From assembly GCA_964538565.1 (NCBI GenBank), contig CAZIGW010000116.1, positions 1 through 15,884 on the forward strand: a stretch of 15,884 nucleotides of DNA. Reading direction: 5' to 3'. Origin of the DNA: CAYVBN01 sp964538565 (lineage in GTDB: Bacteria > Pseudomonadota > Alphaproteobacteria > Rhizobiales > Xanthobacteraceae). A program made the position numbers and the translations under genes. Within the stretch, counting starts at the first letter, position 1; each line of letters starts with the position of its first letter. Shown in pieces: positions 1-7,086 of the stretch. The notes beneath the pieces are model-generated. The model searched no databases. It saw only the letters and a program-made list of their open reading frames with translations, and was not told the origin of the DNA.

Positions 1-1
1 C

Positions 2-124
2 GAGAAGCTCGATCTCGGCGCCGGCACGGTCGGGGTCGAGATCCGCCGCGAGCGGCCCGCCGAGGTCGCCGAAGTCTTTCGTCTTTATCCCGCGGCCGCC
101 GGCCTGCCGAAGGCGGGCGAGTGA
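2..124 (+). CDS. C-terminal end of a probable dihydroneopterin aldolase-like (FolB-type) protein, partial
   Basis: An open frame enters from the left edge and stops at TGA 122-124, giving the last 40 residues of a protein. The stretch KLDLGAGTVGVEIRRERP resembles the C-terminal strand of FolB-family dihydroneopterin aldolases, which typically end in a 'vGVeI.R' motif. A FolB-like enzyme would fit here because H4MPT synthesis needs a pterin aldolase step and the next genes belong to that pathway. The stop overlaps the possible GTG start of the next gene (GTGA), so the two are very probably co-transcribed. The identification rests on a short tail only. Another H4MPT-island protein is possible. 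Confidence 0.45.
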   Translation, partial: EKLDLGAGTVGVEIRRERPAEVAEVFRLYPAAAGLPKAGE

Positions 125-141
125 CGCTCGCGGGGAATGCC

Positions 142-750
142 ATGACGGTGGTCAAGCTGGGCGGCAGCTTCGCCGGCTCGCCGCATCTTGAAGCATGGGT
201 GCGTGCGCTCGCGCGGTGCGGCGGAAGAGCCGTCGTCGTGCCGGGCGGCGGTCCCTTCGCCGATGCGGTCCGCGCCGCCCAGCCGCGGATGGGGTTCGAT
301 GATCGCGCCGCCCACGAGATGGCGCTGCTCGCGATGGACCAATACGCCATCGCGCTGGCCGGGATTGCGCGCGCGCTGGTCGTGACGGAGTCGCTCGACG
401 CGATCCGCCGCGTGCTCGAGGCGGGCGAGGTTCCGGTCTGGGCACCGAGCCGGATGGTGCGCCGGCTTCCCGGCATTCCTCCCTCGTGGGACGTGACTTC
501 GGACAGCCTCGCGGCCTGGCTCGCCGGCCGGCTCGGCGGCCGGCTGCTGCTCGTCAAGCAGATGGAGCCGCATGGCGCAGAGCTGAGTGCCGGCGAGCTT
601 GTCCGCGCCGGTGCGCTCGACGCCGCGTTTGCGACGTTTCTGGCGGAAAGCGGCGCGGCGGCGAGCCTCGTCGGTCCTGCGGGCCACGAGGCCGCGGCGG
701 CGGCGATCCGCGAAGGGCGGCCCGCCGGTGTTTGCATCCGCTTGCCTTGA
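142..750 (+). CDS. Amino-acid kinase superfamily protein, MfnE-like (H4MPT/methylofuran biosynthesis)
   Basis: This 202-residue protein begins MTVVKLGGS, the phosphate-binding N-terminus of the amino-acid/uridylate kinase fold. It continues with VVPGGGPFAD at about residues 32-41 and a WDVTSDSLAAWLA segment at about 116-128, the usual nucleotide and substrate site blocks. In methanogens the AAK-family enzyme MfnE phosphorylates aminomethyl-furanmethanol phosphate on the way to methanofuran, and related kinases occur in methylotroph H4MPT islands. I infer the same role in methylofuran synthesis from this context. The ATG at 142 is chosen because the fold starts there. A GTG at 121 overlapping the upstream stop would add seven residues and is the main alternative. 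The product is cytoplasmic and the gene lies in the operon running to 3307. Confidence 0.8.
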   Translation: MTVVKLGGSFAGSPHLEAWVRALARCGGRAVVVPGGGPFADAVRAAQPRMGFDDRAAHEMALLAMDQYAIALAGIARALVVTESLDAIRRVLEAGEVPVWAPSRMVRRLPGIPPSWDVTSDSLAAWLAGRLGGRLLLVKQMEPHGAELSAGELVRAGALDAAFATFLAESGAAASLVGPAGHEAAAAAIREGRPAGVCIRLP

Positions 751-778
751 CGGCTCTCACAGGCGTTAGATTCGCGTC

Positions 779-1324
779 ATGGCCAAGGTCAAGACACCGC
801 GATGGGGCTGGGCGCTGACCGGCTCGGGACATTTCTTCAAGGAATGCCTCGCGCTCATCCGCGAGCTCGACGAGGTGGATCTTTTCGTCAGCAAGGCGGC
901 CGCCGAAGTCGTGCGCATGTACCGGCAGGACCTCGTGCTGCCGAAGTCGGCGCGCATCTTTCGCGACACGACGGCGAGCGCCGCCCCGGTCGGTCTGTTC
1001 TACTACGGCGTGTTTCACACGCTCGTCGTCGCGCCCGCGACCTCGAACACGGTCGCCAAGTGCGTGCTCGGAATCTCCGACACGCTCGCCACGAACGTGT
1101 TCGCCCAGGCCGGAAAGTGCCGCGTGCCCTCCATCGTATTCGCCTGCGACACCGCGCCGGAGCTCCTCACCGAGGCGCCGAAGGGCATGGTCAACGTCTA
1201 TCCGCGCGCCATCGATCTCGAGAACACGCGGCGGCTGAAATCCTTCGAGCGCACCAGCGTCGTCGAATCGCTTTCGCAGCTTGAACAGGCATTGCAGCAA
1301 CGCAAGCGCGAGCTCGTCGCATGA
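779..1324 (+). CDS. dmrB: Flavoprotein of the DmrB/AfpA type, probable dihydromethanopterin reductase
   Basis: This 181-residue protein has the flavodoxin-like HFCD flavoprotein fold. It shows a TGSGH loop at residues 14-18 near the N-terminus and VVAPATSNTVAKCVLGISD at about 83-101, the FMN-binding signature of this family. DmrB of Burkholderia xenovorans, a member of this family, reduces dihydromethanopterin to H4MPT. Related 'archaeal flavoproteins' (AfpA) sit in the H4MPT islands of many methylotrophs. The neighbours support the final reduction step of H4MPT synthesis. The spacing from the kinase is 28 nt, with no strong ribosome-binding site. Its TGA overlaps the ATG of the next gene (ATGA), implying translational coupling. 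The family is clear. The exact substrate is inferred. Confidence 0.85.
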   Translation: MAKVKTPRWGWALTGSGHFFKECLALIRELDEVDLFVSKAAAEVVRMYRQDLVLPKSARIFRDTTASAAPVGLFYYGVFHTLVVAPATSNTVAKCVLGISDTLATNVFAQAGKCRVPSIVFACDTAPELLTEAPKGMVNVYPRAIDLENTRRLKSFERTSVVESLSQLEQALQQRKRELVA

Positions 1325-2715
1325 GCGAGCACATCCTCTTTCTCACCGGACATCTCGCGCGCCCGAGACTCGAAAAGGTCCTCGCCGGGCTCGACGGCGC
1401 CGAATTCGACTGGTCGATCGCCGACGTCGGCGTCAAGGTCGCCGCGCTGATGACCGAAGCGATCATCATGCGGCGCCTGCCGCGTCCGCTCGCCGCCGAC
1501 CGCATCGTCGTGCCGGGCCGCTGCCGCGCCGACCTCGGCCGCCTGTCGGCCGAATTCGGCGTTCCCTTCGAGCGCGGTCCCGAGGAACTGAAAGACCTGC
1601 CGGCCTACTTCGGCAAGGGCGGGCGCGGGCTCGATCTGTCGCGGCGCGACATCCGCATCTTCGCAGAGATCGTCGAGGCGTCCGCGCTCTCCGTCGCGGC
1701 GATCCTCGCGCGCGCCGCGGCGATGCGCGCGGCCGGCGCCGACGTGATCGATCTCGGGGCTCTGCCCGACACGCCCTTTCCGCACCTGGAAGACGCGGTG
1801 CGCGAACTCGTGGCCGCGGGCTTCGACGTCAGCGTCGATTCGGCGGCGACCGAGGAACTGCGCCGCGGCGCCAATGCCGGTGCCAAGTACCTCCTGAGCC
1901 TGACGGAAGACACGCTCGACCTTGCCGTAGAGACCGGGGCGGTTCCGATCCTGGTGCCGGCGACGCACGGCGACCTCGCCTCCTTGCTGCGCGCGGCGGA
2001 GGCGGCCGAGCACCGCGGCATTTCCGCCATCCTCGATCCGATCCTCGATCCGATCCACTTCGGCTTCTCGGCCTCGCTCGGCCGCTACGCCGAGCTGCGC
2101 CGACGGCTGCCCGAGGCCGAGATCCTCATGGGCACCGGCAATCTCACCGAACTGACCGACGCCGATTCCGGCGGCGTCACCGCCGTGCTCCTCGGCATCT
2201 GCTCCGAGCTCCACATCCGCAACGTGCTCGTCGTGCAGGTCAGCCCGCACACGCGGCGCACGATCGAGGAGCACGACGCGGCGCGTCGCATGATGTTCGC
2301 GGCGCGCGAGGACCGGAGCCTTCCCAGGGACTACGGCGGGGCGCTCCTGCAACTGCACGACCGCAAGCCGTTTCCCAACTCGCCGCAGGAGATCGCCGAG
2401 CTCGCCGCCCAGGTGAAGGATGCAAACTTTCGCATCGAGACCGCCGAGGACGGCATCCACGTGTACAGCCGCAGCGGCCACCATGTGGGCCAGGACGCGT
2501 TCTCGCTGTTTCCCAAGCTCGGCCTGACCACCGACGCGCCGCATGCGTTCTATCTCGGCGCCGAACTCGCCAAGGCCGAGATCAGCTGGCGGCTCGGCAA
2601 GCGCTACACGCAGGACGAGCCGCTTGACTGGGGCTGCGCGGTCGATCGTGAGAGCGAGGACCTGAGCCGCCTGCGCGCGGTCGGCCACACGTCGCGCGCC
2701 GCCGCCGAGGGCTGA
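1321..2715 (+). CDS. DUF6513 dihydropteroate synthase-like protein of the H4MPT island
   Basis: This 464-residue protein starts MSEHILFLTGHLARPRLEKV. An N-terminal domain of about 110 residues is followed by a TIM-barrel-like part with ADVIDLGALPD at about 140-150 and FDVSVDSAATEEL at about 168-180, both reminiscent of dihydropteroate synthase. The C-terminal domain follows from about residue 330. This architecture matches the DHPS-like proteins conserved in methylotroph H4MPT gene islands and in archaea (DUF6513). By analogy it could join a pterin to the ribofuranosylaminobenzene moiety, but I infer this and know of no proof for this protein. The gene is translationally coupled to the flavoprotein by ATGA and is followed after 4 nt by the DUF447 gene. 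Residues ILDPILDPIH are encoded by a 12-nt direct duplication near 2032-2055. Confidence 0.85.
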   Translation: MSEHILFLTGHLARPRLEKVLAGLDGAEFDWSIADVGVKVAALMTEAIIMRRLPRPLAADRIVVPGRCRADLGRLSAEFGVPFERGPEELKDLPAYFGKGGRGLDLSRRDIRIFAEIVEASALSVAAILARAAAMRAAGADVIDLGALPDTPFPHLEDAVRELVAAGFDVSVDSAATEELRRGANAGAKYLLSLTEDTLDLAVETGAVPILVPATHGDLASLLRAAEAAEHRGISAILDPILDPIHFGFSASLGRYAELRRRLPEAEILMGTGNLTELTDADSGGVTAVLLGICSELHIRNVLVVQVSPHTRRTIEEHDAARRMMFAAREDRSLPRDYGGALLQLHDRKPFPNSPQEIAELAAQVKDANFRIETAEDGIHVYSRSGHHVGQDAFSLFPKLGLTTDAPHAFYLGAELAKAEISWRLGKRYTQDEPLDWGCAVDRESEDLSRLRAVGHTSRAAAEG

Positions 2716-2719
2716 CGCG

Positions 2720-3307
2720 ATGCCGATGATCCGCGAGACGATCGTCACGACGGCCGACCGCGGCGGCCGGGTGCACCTCGCGCCGATCGGCCTCATCGCG
2801 GCCGGCGAGGATTGGGTGGTCGCTCCGTTTCGCCCCTCGACGACGCTCGACAATCTGCATGCCGTGCCATTCGCCGTCGCCAACTACACGGATGACGTGC
2901 GCGTGTTCGCCGGCTGCCTCACCGGCCGGCAGATCTGGCCTACCACCGCGGCCGAGCGCGTGCCGGTGCCGCGCCTCGCGGCGGTGCTTGCGCACGCGGA
3001 GCTTGAAGTCGTCGATCTCGTCGAGGACGAGCAGCGCCCGCGGTTTCGCTGCCGCGTCGTGCACCGCGCCGCGCACGCCCCGTTCGAAGGATTCAACCGG
3101 GCCAAGGCCGCGGTGATCGAGGCGGCCATTCTGGTAAGCCGGCTGTCGATGCTGCCGCGCGCGAAGATCGAAGCGGAACTGGCGTCCCTCGAGACGGCGG
3201 TTCGCAAGACCGCCGGGCCGGACGAGGAGGAGGCCTGGCGGTGGCTCGTCGAGAAAGTCCGATCGCACTACGCGGGCGCGACCGCCGACATCGGCCGAAA
3301 GCCGTGA
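2720..3307 (+). CDS. DUF447 protein of the H4MPT island, function unknown
   Basis: This 195-residue cytoplasmic protein contains the DUF447 hallmarks VHLAPIGL (about 18-25), APFRPSTTLDNL (about 35-46) and FAVANYTDDVRVFA (about 51-64). The first half looks like a flavin-reductase-type split barrel, and the C-terminal half is helical with FNRAKAAVIEAAIL. DUF447 proteins are shared by methanogens and H4MPT-using methylotrophs. Their presence tracks the C1-carrier pathway, but I know of no assigned reaction. The start ATG is 4 nt after the previous stop, with GAGG (2707-2710) inside the upstream gene as ribosome-binding site. It is the last recognisable gene of this operon. The family call is firm and the role is inferred from context only. 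Confidence 0.85.
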   Translation: MPMIRETIVTTADRGGRVHLAPIGLIAAGEDWVVAPFRPSTTLDNLHAVPFAVANYTDDVRVFAGCLTGRQIWPTTAAERVPVPRLAAVLAHAELEVVDLVEDEQRPRFRCRVVHRAAHAPFEGFNRAKAAVIEAAILVSRLSMLPRAKIEAELASLETAVRKTAGPDEEEAWRWLVEKVRSHYAGATADIGRKP

Positions 3308-3543
3308 CCCGGTGCGGCCAAGCCACACCATCCCGACATCTTAGCGCCGCTGCTGGACTTTTGCAGGCGACTCTGCTGCTTGTCGTCGCCGACTGCGAAG
3401 CTCGCAAGCCTGTCCATCGTTCGAGCCCGGCAAGAACGGCATGCCTCTTGCCTGGAAACGCGGGCGGCGCCTTGTCCCGGGACGACGGCGCCGAACGGAT
3501 GCCTGGGAGGGCGCGTCCATTTCGCGTTTGCTCGGAGCGATCG

Positions 3544-3816
3544 ATGCTGACAGCCTTGATTCTCATCTGCTCTCTCGCGACGACACCCGATCTCGCCGCC
3601 TGCAGCCAATCCAACGCCGTCGACGTGATGTATGCGGCGGTCGAAAGCGCCAATCCGGCCACCTGCTTCATGCACGGCCAAGCGTATCTTGCCGGGACTT
3701 CGCTCGGGCGCGAACTCGCCGAAAACGAGCGCGTGAAGATCGTGTGCGCGCGCTCCAGGCCCGCCGACGAGGCGGTCAGACAAGGCGCGCTGGTGCGGAA
3801 GTCTCGGCCTCGGTAG
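3544..3816 (+). CDS. Small secreted protein, uncharacterised
   Basis: This 90-residue protein starts MLTALILICSLATTPDLAAC, a short hydrophobic export signal. The body contains ATCFMHGQAYLAGTSLGREL and ends in an Arg-rich tail after KIVCARSR. Three cysteines (AAC, ATC, IVC) follow the hydrophobic stretch, consistent with an oxidising periplasmic location. The sequence resembles short hypothetical proteins I recall from Hyphomicrobiales, and I cannot name a function. GGAG about 7 nt upstream of the ATG supports this start, although the frame stays open further upstream to 3241 across the end of the DUF447 gene. It sits 236 nt after the DUF447 gene and ends 7 nt before the convergent pqqE stop, so it probably has its own promoter, which I could not identify. 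Confidence 0.7.
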   Translation: MLTALILICSLATTPDLAACSQSNAVDVMYAAVESANPATCFMHGQAYLAGTSLGRELAENERVKIVCARSRPADEAVRQGALVRKSRPR

Positions 3817-3823
3817 ATTCGCC

Positions 3824-4912
3824 TCAGCCGCGCCGATAGGCGAACGGCGCGTCGGTCTGCACCGCCGCGAGTTCGGCGACACGTGGATGATACGGAGAGA
3901 GATGGCACGCCGGGTCGGCGGCGCGCGCGTCGCCCGTGAGCGCAAAGGCCTGGCAACGGCAGCCGCCGAAATCCTGCTCGCGCCGCGGGCAGCTCGCGCA
4001 TGGCTCCAGCATCCAGTCGGTGCCGCGAAAGGCGCGGAACGACGGTGCGTTGTCCCAGATGTCGGCGAGCGAATGCTCGCGCACGTTCCAGAATTCGAGC
4101 CCCGGCAGGGTCTCGGCGGCATGGCACGGCAGCACCTTGCCGGACGGCGTGACGTTGAGCGAGCGCCGGCCCCACCCGCCGACGCACGCCTTGGGAAAGC
4201 GCGCGTAGTAGTCGGGCACGACGGCATCGATGACGATGCGGCCCTGGTGTTGCGTGCGCAGGGATTCGACAGAACTCACCGCGCGCTCCACCTGCTCGCG
4301 CGTCGGCATCAGGGCGGCGCGGTTCTTCAGCGCCCAGCCGTAGTATTGTACATGCGCGATCTCGACCCGCTTGGCGCCGAGCGCGAGCGCGAGCGAAACC
4401 ATCTGCTCGATGCGATCGATGTTGGCCCGGTGCATGACCGCATTGACGGTGAGCGGAATGCCGAGCCGCACCACCTCCTCGGCCAGCGCCTGCTTGCGCG
4501 CGAAGGCGCCGTCATATCCGGCGATGCGGTCGGCAGAGCTTCCCTCGCTGTCCTGAATCGAGATCTGCACGTGGTCGAGCCCGGCTTCGGCGAGCGCCGC
4601 GAGGGTGCGCGGCGTGATGCCGACGGCCGAGGTGATGAGGTTGGTGTAGAGACCGGCGTCGTGCGCGGCGGCGGCGATCTCGACGAGGTCGCGCCGCGCC
4701 CCCGGCTCGCCGCCCGAGAGATGGACCTGCAGCACGCCGAGCGCCGCCGCCTCGCCAAAGACCCGCGCCCAGGTCTGCGCGTCGAGTTCCCCGGCGCGGC
4801 CTTCGAGCGCCAGCGGGTTCGAGCAGTACGGACAGGCGAGCGGACAGCGGTGCGTCAATTCGGCCAGCAGTCCGAGCGGCCTCGGTGCGCTGCCGTTTGC
4901 CGCCGCATCCAT
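3824..4912 (-). CDS. pqqE: PqqA peptide cyclase (radical SAM), PQQ biosynthesis
   Basis: PqqE forms the Glu-Tyr carbon-carbon cross-link in PqqA, the first step of pyrroloquinoline quinone synthesis, with PqqD presenting the peptide. The 362-residue protein has the radical SAM cluster motif CPLACPYC (Cys23, Cys27, Cys30) and the SAM-binding HLSGGEP (about 64-70). The C-terminal SPASM region has cysteines at about 243, 263, 305, 308, 318, 320 and 336 for auxiliary Fe-S clusters. Length fits the family (about 360-390). The start ATG at 4912 lies one base after the pqqD stop, with GGAG about 9 nt upstream. An in-frame ATG 60 nt further up lies inside pqqD and would add non-family residues. It is the last gene of the pqqABCDE operon. 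Confidence 0.97.
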   Translation of the reverse strand: MDAAANGSAPRPLGLLAELTHRCPLACPYCSNPLALEGRAGELDAQTWARVFGEAAALGVLQVHLSGGEPGARRDLVEIAAAAHDAGLYTNLITSAVGITPRTLAALAEAGLDHVQISIQDSEGSSADRIAGYDGAFARKQALAEEVVRLGIPLTVNAVMHRANIDRIEQMVSLALALGAKRVEIAHVQYYGWALKNRAALMPTREQVERAVSSVESLRTQHQGRIVIDAVVPDYYARFPKACVGGWGRRSLNVTPSGKVLPCHAAETLPGLEFWNVREHSLADIWDNAPSFRAFRGTDWMLEPCASCPRREQDFGGCRCQAFALTGDARAADPACHLSPYHPRVAELAAVQTDAPFAYRRG

Positions 4913-4913
4913 C

Positions 4914-5207
4914 TCACAGCTCCAGCAGTTTCTTTTCGGCCAGCGAGCCGAGCAGGGCGGTCTCGTCGGCATGGATGCGCTCGCGGGGCGCCGCGTAGGT
5001 CTTCGCCAGGTCGTCGACGATCGCTTCGACGCTTGCCTCGCCGGTGCAGCGCTTGACGATCTCGACCGCGATCGCGTCGGCCTTGAACACCCGCTCGGGC
5101 GCGAGCAGCACCCAGCCGCCCTGCGCCTCGTTGTGCACGAGCCGCACGCCGCGCGGCAGCCGGGGACGCGATTGCGGCCCGACCGTGGGAGAAGACGCCT
5201 CGCTCAT
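4914..5207 (-). CDS. pqqD: PQQ biosynthesis peptide chaperone PqqD
   Basis: PqqD is a small winged-helix RiPP-recognition protein that binds PqqA and delivers it to PqqE. The 97-residue product has the expected core, with PRLPRGVRLVHNEAQGGWV at about 15-33, LLAPERVFKADAIAVEIVK and a C-terminal helix ending EKKLLEL. AGGAG 7 nt upstream of ATG 5207 fixes the start. The frame is open upstream to 5330, overlapping the end of pqqC in another frame. The gene is 73 nt from pqqC and one base from pqqE. In Methylorubrum extorquens pqqC and pqqD are fused, whereas here they are separate. Confidence 0.95.
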   Translation of the reverse strand: MSEASSPTVGPQSRPRLPRGVRLVHNEAQGGWVLLAPERVFKADAIAVEIVKRCTGEASVEAIVDDLAKTYAAPRERIHADETALLGSLAEKKLLEL

Positions 5208-5280
5208 GTCGGCTCCTGTGCCGGACGGTTTTCCATCCGCGTTCGTCGTCGTGCGCCGCGCAGCGACCCGCGGGCGTGAG

Positions 5281-6009
5281 TCACCCGTCCGCGACGAAAG
5301 CACCCGGCGGAACGTGCTTCGGCGCCACATAGGCGTGATAGAGCGCGTCGAGCATCGCCCACAGCACGTCGCACTTGAATTCGAGCGCCTTCAACACCGC
5401 CTGCTGCTGATCGACCGTGCGCGCGTGCCGCTTGACGTAGTCGAGCGCGAAATCGGAGTCGTGCCGCGCCTGCGGCGGCCGCTTGGAAAAATATGCCAGC
5501 GTGTCGGCGGTGACGAAATCGTAGCCAGCGAGCATGCCCTCGATCCGCTCGCTGATGATGTCGGGCGAGAACAGCTCGGTCAGGGAGGAGGCCACCGCCT
5601 CCAGGAGCGTCCGCTCGCGCACGAAATGAACATAGGCATCGACCGCGAAACGCGTCGCCGGCAACAGCCCGCGCAGCGACACGACGTAGTCGCGGTCGAG
5701 CCCGACGCCGTCGGTGAGCCGGAGCCAGCGCGCGATGCCGCCGTCGCCCTCGGCAGTGCCGTCGTGATCGACGAGGCGGCCGCGCCACTCGCGCCGCAGC
5801 GCCGGGTCTTCGCAGCGCGCGATCAGGCTCGCGTCCTTGATGGGGATCATCGCCTGGTAGTAGTAGCGGTTGAGCGCCCAGGCCTGGACCTGGCCCTTGC
5901 TGCACTTGCCCCCGTGCAGCAGATGATGGAACGGGTGCAGGCGATGGTAGCGCCTGGCGCCGATGTCGCGCAGCGCGGCCTCCAGTTCCTCCGCAGTCAT
6001 CAGCTTCAC
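5281..6009 (-). CDS. pqqC: Pyrroloquinoline-quinone synthase PqqC
   Basis: PqqC is the cofactorless oxidase that carries out the final ring closure and eight-electron oxidation to PQQ. The 242-residue protein has the family blocks YHRLHPFHHLLHGG (about 21-34), KGQVQAWALNRYYYQAMIP (38-56), VDHDGTAEGDGGIARWLRL (about 80-98), FSKRPPQARHDSDFALDYV and KCDVLWAMLDALYHAY. Many of these line the active site in the Klebsiella enzyme. Length is close to the usual 250. The GTG at 6009 overlaps the pqqB stop (GTGA), with GGAG 8 nt upstream, suggesting translational coupling. An ATG three codons in (6000) is a possible alternative. Confidence 0.97.
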   Translation of the reverse strand: MKLMTAEELEAALRDIGARRYHRLHPFHHLLHGGKCSKGQVQAWALNRYYYQAMIPIKDASLIARCEDPALRREWRGRLVDHDGTAEGDGGIARWLRLTDGVGLDRDYVVSLRGLLPATRFAVDAYVHFVRERTLLEAVASSLTELFSPDIISERIEGMLAGYDFVTADTLAYFSKRPPQARHDSDFALDYVKRHARTVDQQQAVLKALEFKCDVLWAMLDALYHAYVAPKHVPPGAFVADG

Positions 6010-6926
6010 AACGCGATCTCCAGACCGTCGGCGGCGACCTCCCAGCCCGCGGCTTCGACCCGGCGACGCTCGGGCGAACCCTCGACCAGGATCGGATTGG
6101 TGTTGTTAATGTGAATGTAGATGCGCCGCGCGGCAACATCCGCGAGTGCGGCAAGCGAGCCCTCGGGGCCGTCGATGGGCATGTGCCCCATGCGGCGGCC
6201 GGTCTTCGTGCCGGTGCCGGTCGCGATCATTTCGTCGTCGGTGAAAAGAGTGCCGTCGAACAGCACGACGTCGGCCTCGGCGAGCCGGCGCTTGAGCGCG
6301 GGCGTCACGACAGCGGCGCCCGGGACGAATGCGAGGCGTCCGCCACCTCCCGTTACCATCACCCCGACGTTGGCCTCGGTTTCGGAAGCCGTGTCCGGCG
6401 CGTCACCTTCTTCAAGATACAGTGGAACCTTGCCCGGCACCGCGAACAGCTCGGCCTCGAGACCGCCCGGCAGCGGGAAGCGCGCGCCGGGCGCGACGAC
6501 GTGCCGCGACACGAGGTCGTCGTCGAGCACCGCGAACATCGGATTGTCGGCGACCGCCCGCATGGTCTGTGCGGTGGCATGGAGCGCGAACGGCTGACGT
6601 TCGCGCAGGTTGAGGAGACCCGCTGTCTGATCGACTTCGGCGCCGGTCAGGACGACGGCCTTGATCGGGCTGCCGCGGGCGGCGCCTTGCGCCGCGCGGA
6701 TCGGATGCAGCGCCGGGACGGCCGCGAGCTGTGCGCGCAGGTCGGGCGCCGCGTTGAGAAGCGTCCACTGTTCGCCATCCCCCGATACCGCAAGGCTCAC
6801 CTGCGTGCGCGCACAGACACGCGCATCGCCTTGCCAGGCGAGGCGGCAGACCGGGCAGCAGCAGTTCCATTGGGGAAAGCCACCTCCCGCCGCGGAGCCG
6901 AGCACGATCGTGGTCAGGCGCCCCAT
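6006..6926 (-). CDS. pqqB: PQQ biosynthesis protein PqqB (metallo-beta-lactamase fold hydroxylase)
   Basis: PqqB hydroxylates the tyrosine moiety of the trimmed PqqA dipeptide. The 306-residue protein begins MGRLTTIVLGSAAGGGFPQW, the standard family start. It then has the cysteine motif NCCCPVC (about 22-28), VLTGAEVDQTAGLLNLRE, GRRMGHMPI and YIHINNTNPIL near the C-terminus. Where family members often read DHTAGLL, this one reads DQTAGLL, and NCNC is here NCCC. There is no convincing ribosome-binding site before ATG 6926. The upstream in-frame ATG (7058) would run through pqqA in another frame, so 6926 is preferred. The gene is 49 nt downstream of pqqA and its stop overlaps the pqqC start. 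Confidence 0.97.
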   Translation of the reverse strand: MGRLTTIVLGSAAGGGFPQWNCCCPVCRLAWQGDARVCARTQVSLAVSGDGEQWTLLNAAPDLRAQLAAVPALHPIRAAQGAARGSPIKAVVLTGAEVDQTAGLLNLRERQPFALHATAQTMRAVADNPMFAVLDDDLVSRHVVAPGARFPLPGGLEAELFAVPGKVPLYLEEGDAPDTASETEANVGVMVTGGGGRLAFVPGAAVVTPALKRRLAEADVVLFDGTLFTDDEMIATGTGTKTGRRMGHMPIDGPEGSLAALADVAARRIYIHINNTNPILVEGSPERRRVEAAGWEVAADGLEIAL

Positions 6927-6943
6927 CTGGCGGGGGTGGTGTG

Positions 6944-6955
6944 CAGATGCATCTG
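6944..6955. repeat. 12-nt perfect palindrome in the pqqA-pqqB gap
   Basis: CAGATGCATCTG is a perfect 12-nt palindrome in the 49-nt gap between pqqA and pqqB. It could be a dimeric protein-binding site or a small RNA hairpin (4-bp stem, TGCA loop) that moderates readthrough from pqqA into pqqB. A palindrome of this length is expected a few times by chance in 16 kb, so only its position makes it notable. Confidence 0.3.
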
Positions 6956-6975
6956 AACGGACAGACGCTTCTCGA

Positions 6976-7053
6976 TCAGATCTCGGCCGGCAGATAGCCG
7001 TTGATCTCAAGTCCGATGCAGATCTCGACGAGAGTGGGAGTCGTCCAAGCCAT
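6976..7053 (-). CDS. pqqA: PQQ precursor peptide PqqA
   Basis: This 25-residue peptide begins MAWTTPTLVEICIGLEINGY and ends LPAEI, a textbook PqqA. Glu16 and Tyr20, spaced E-x3-Y, are the residues cross-linked and excised to become PQQ. Only five residues follow the tyrosine. The gene has an excellent ribosome-binding site (GGAGGA, 6 nt before the ATG) and a good sigma70-like promoter just upstream. It heads the pqqABCDE operon. The strong translation signal fits the high amounts of substrate peptide needed relative to the enzymes. Confidence 0.97.
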   Translation of the reverse strand: MAWTTPTLVEICIGLEINGYLPAEI

Positions 7054-7086
7054 GGCATTCCTCCGCGGACAATCGTGAACCGTAAA

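Noticed and set aside
3415..3435. A tRNA T-arm-like motif (GTTCGAGCCC)
   Set aside because: The flanking bases do not form a T stem, and no acceptor or anticodon arm is found at the right distance.
3450..3494. Inverted repeat around GTCCCGGGAC before the small secreted gene
   Set aside because: The arms are interrupted and the centre leaves no loop, so a stable hairpin or operator cannot be claimed.
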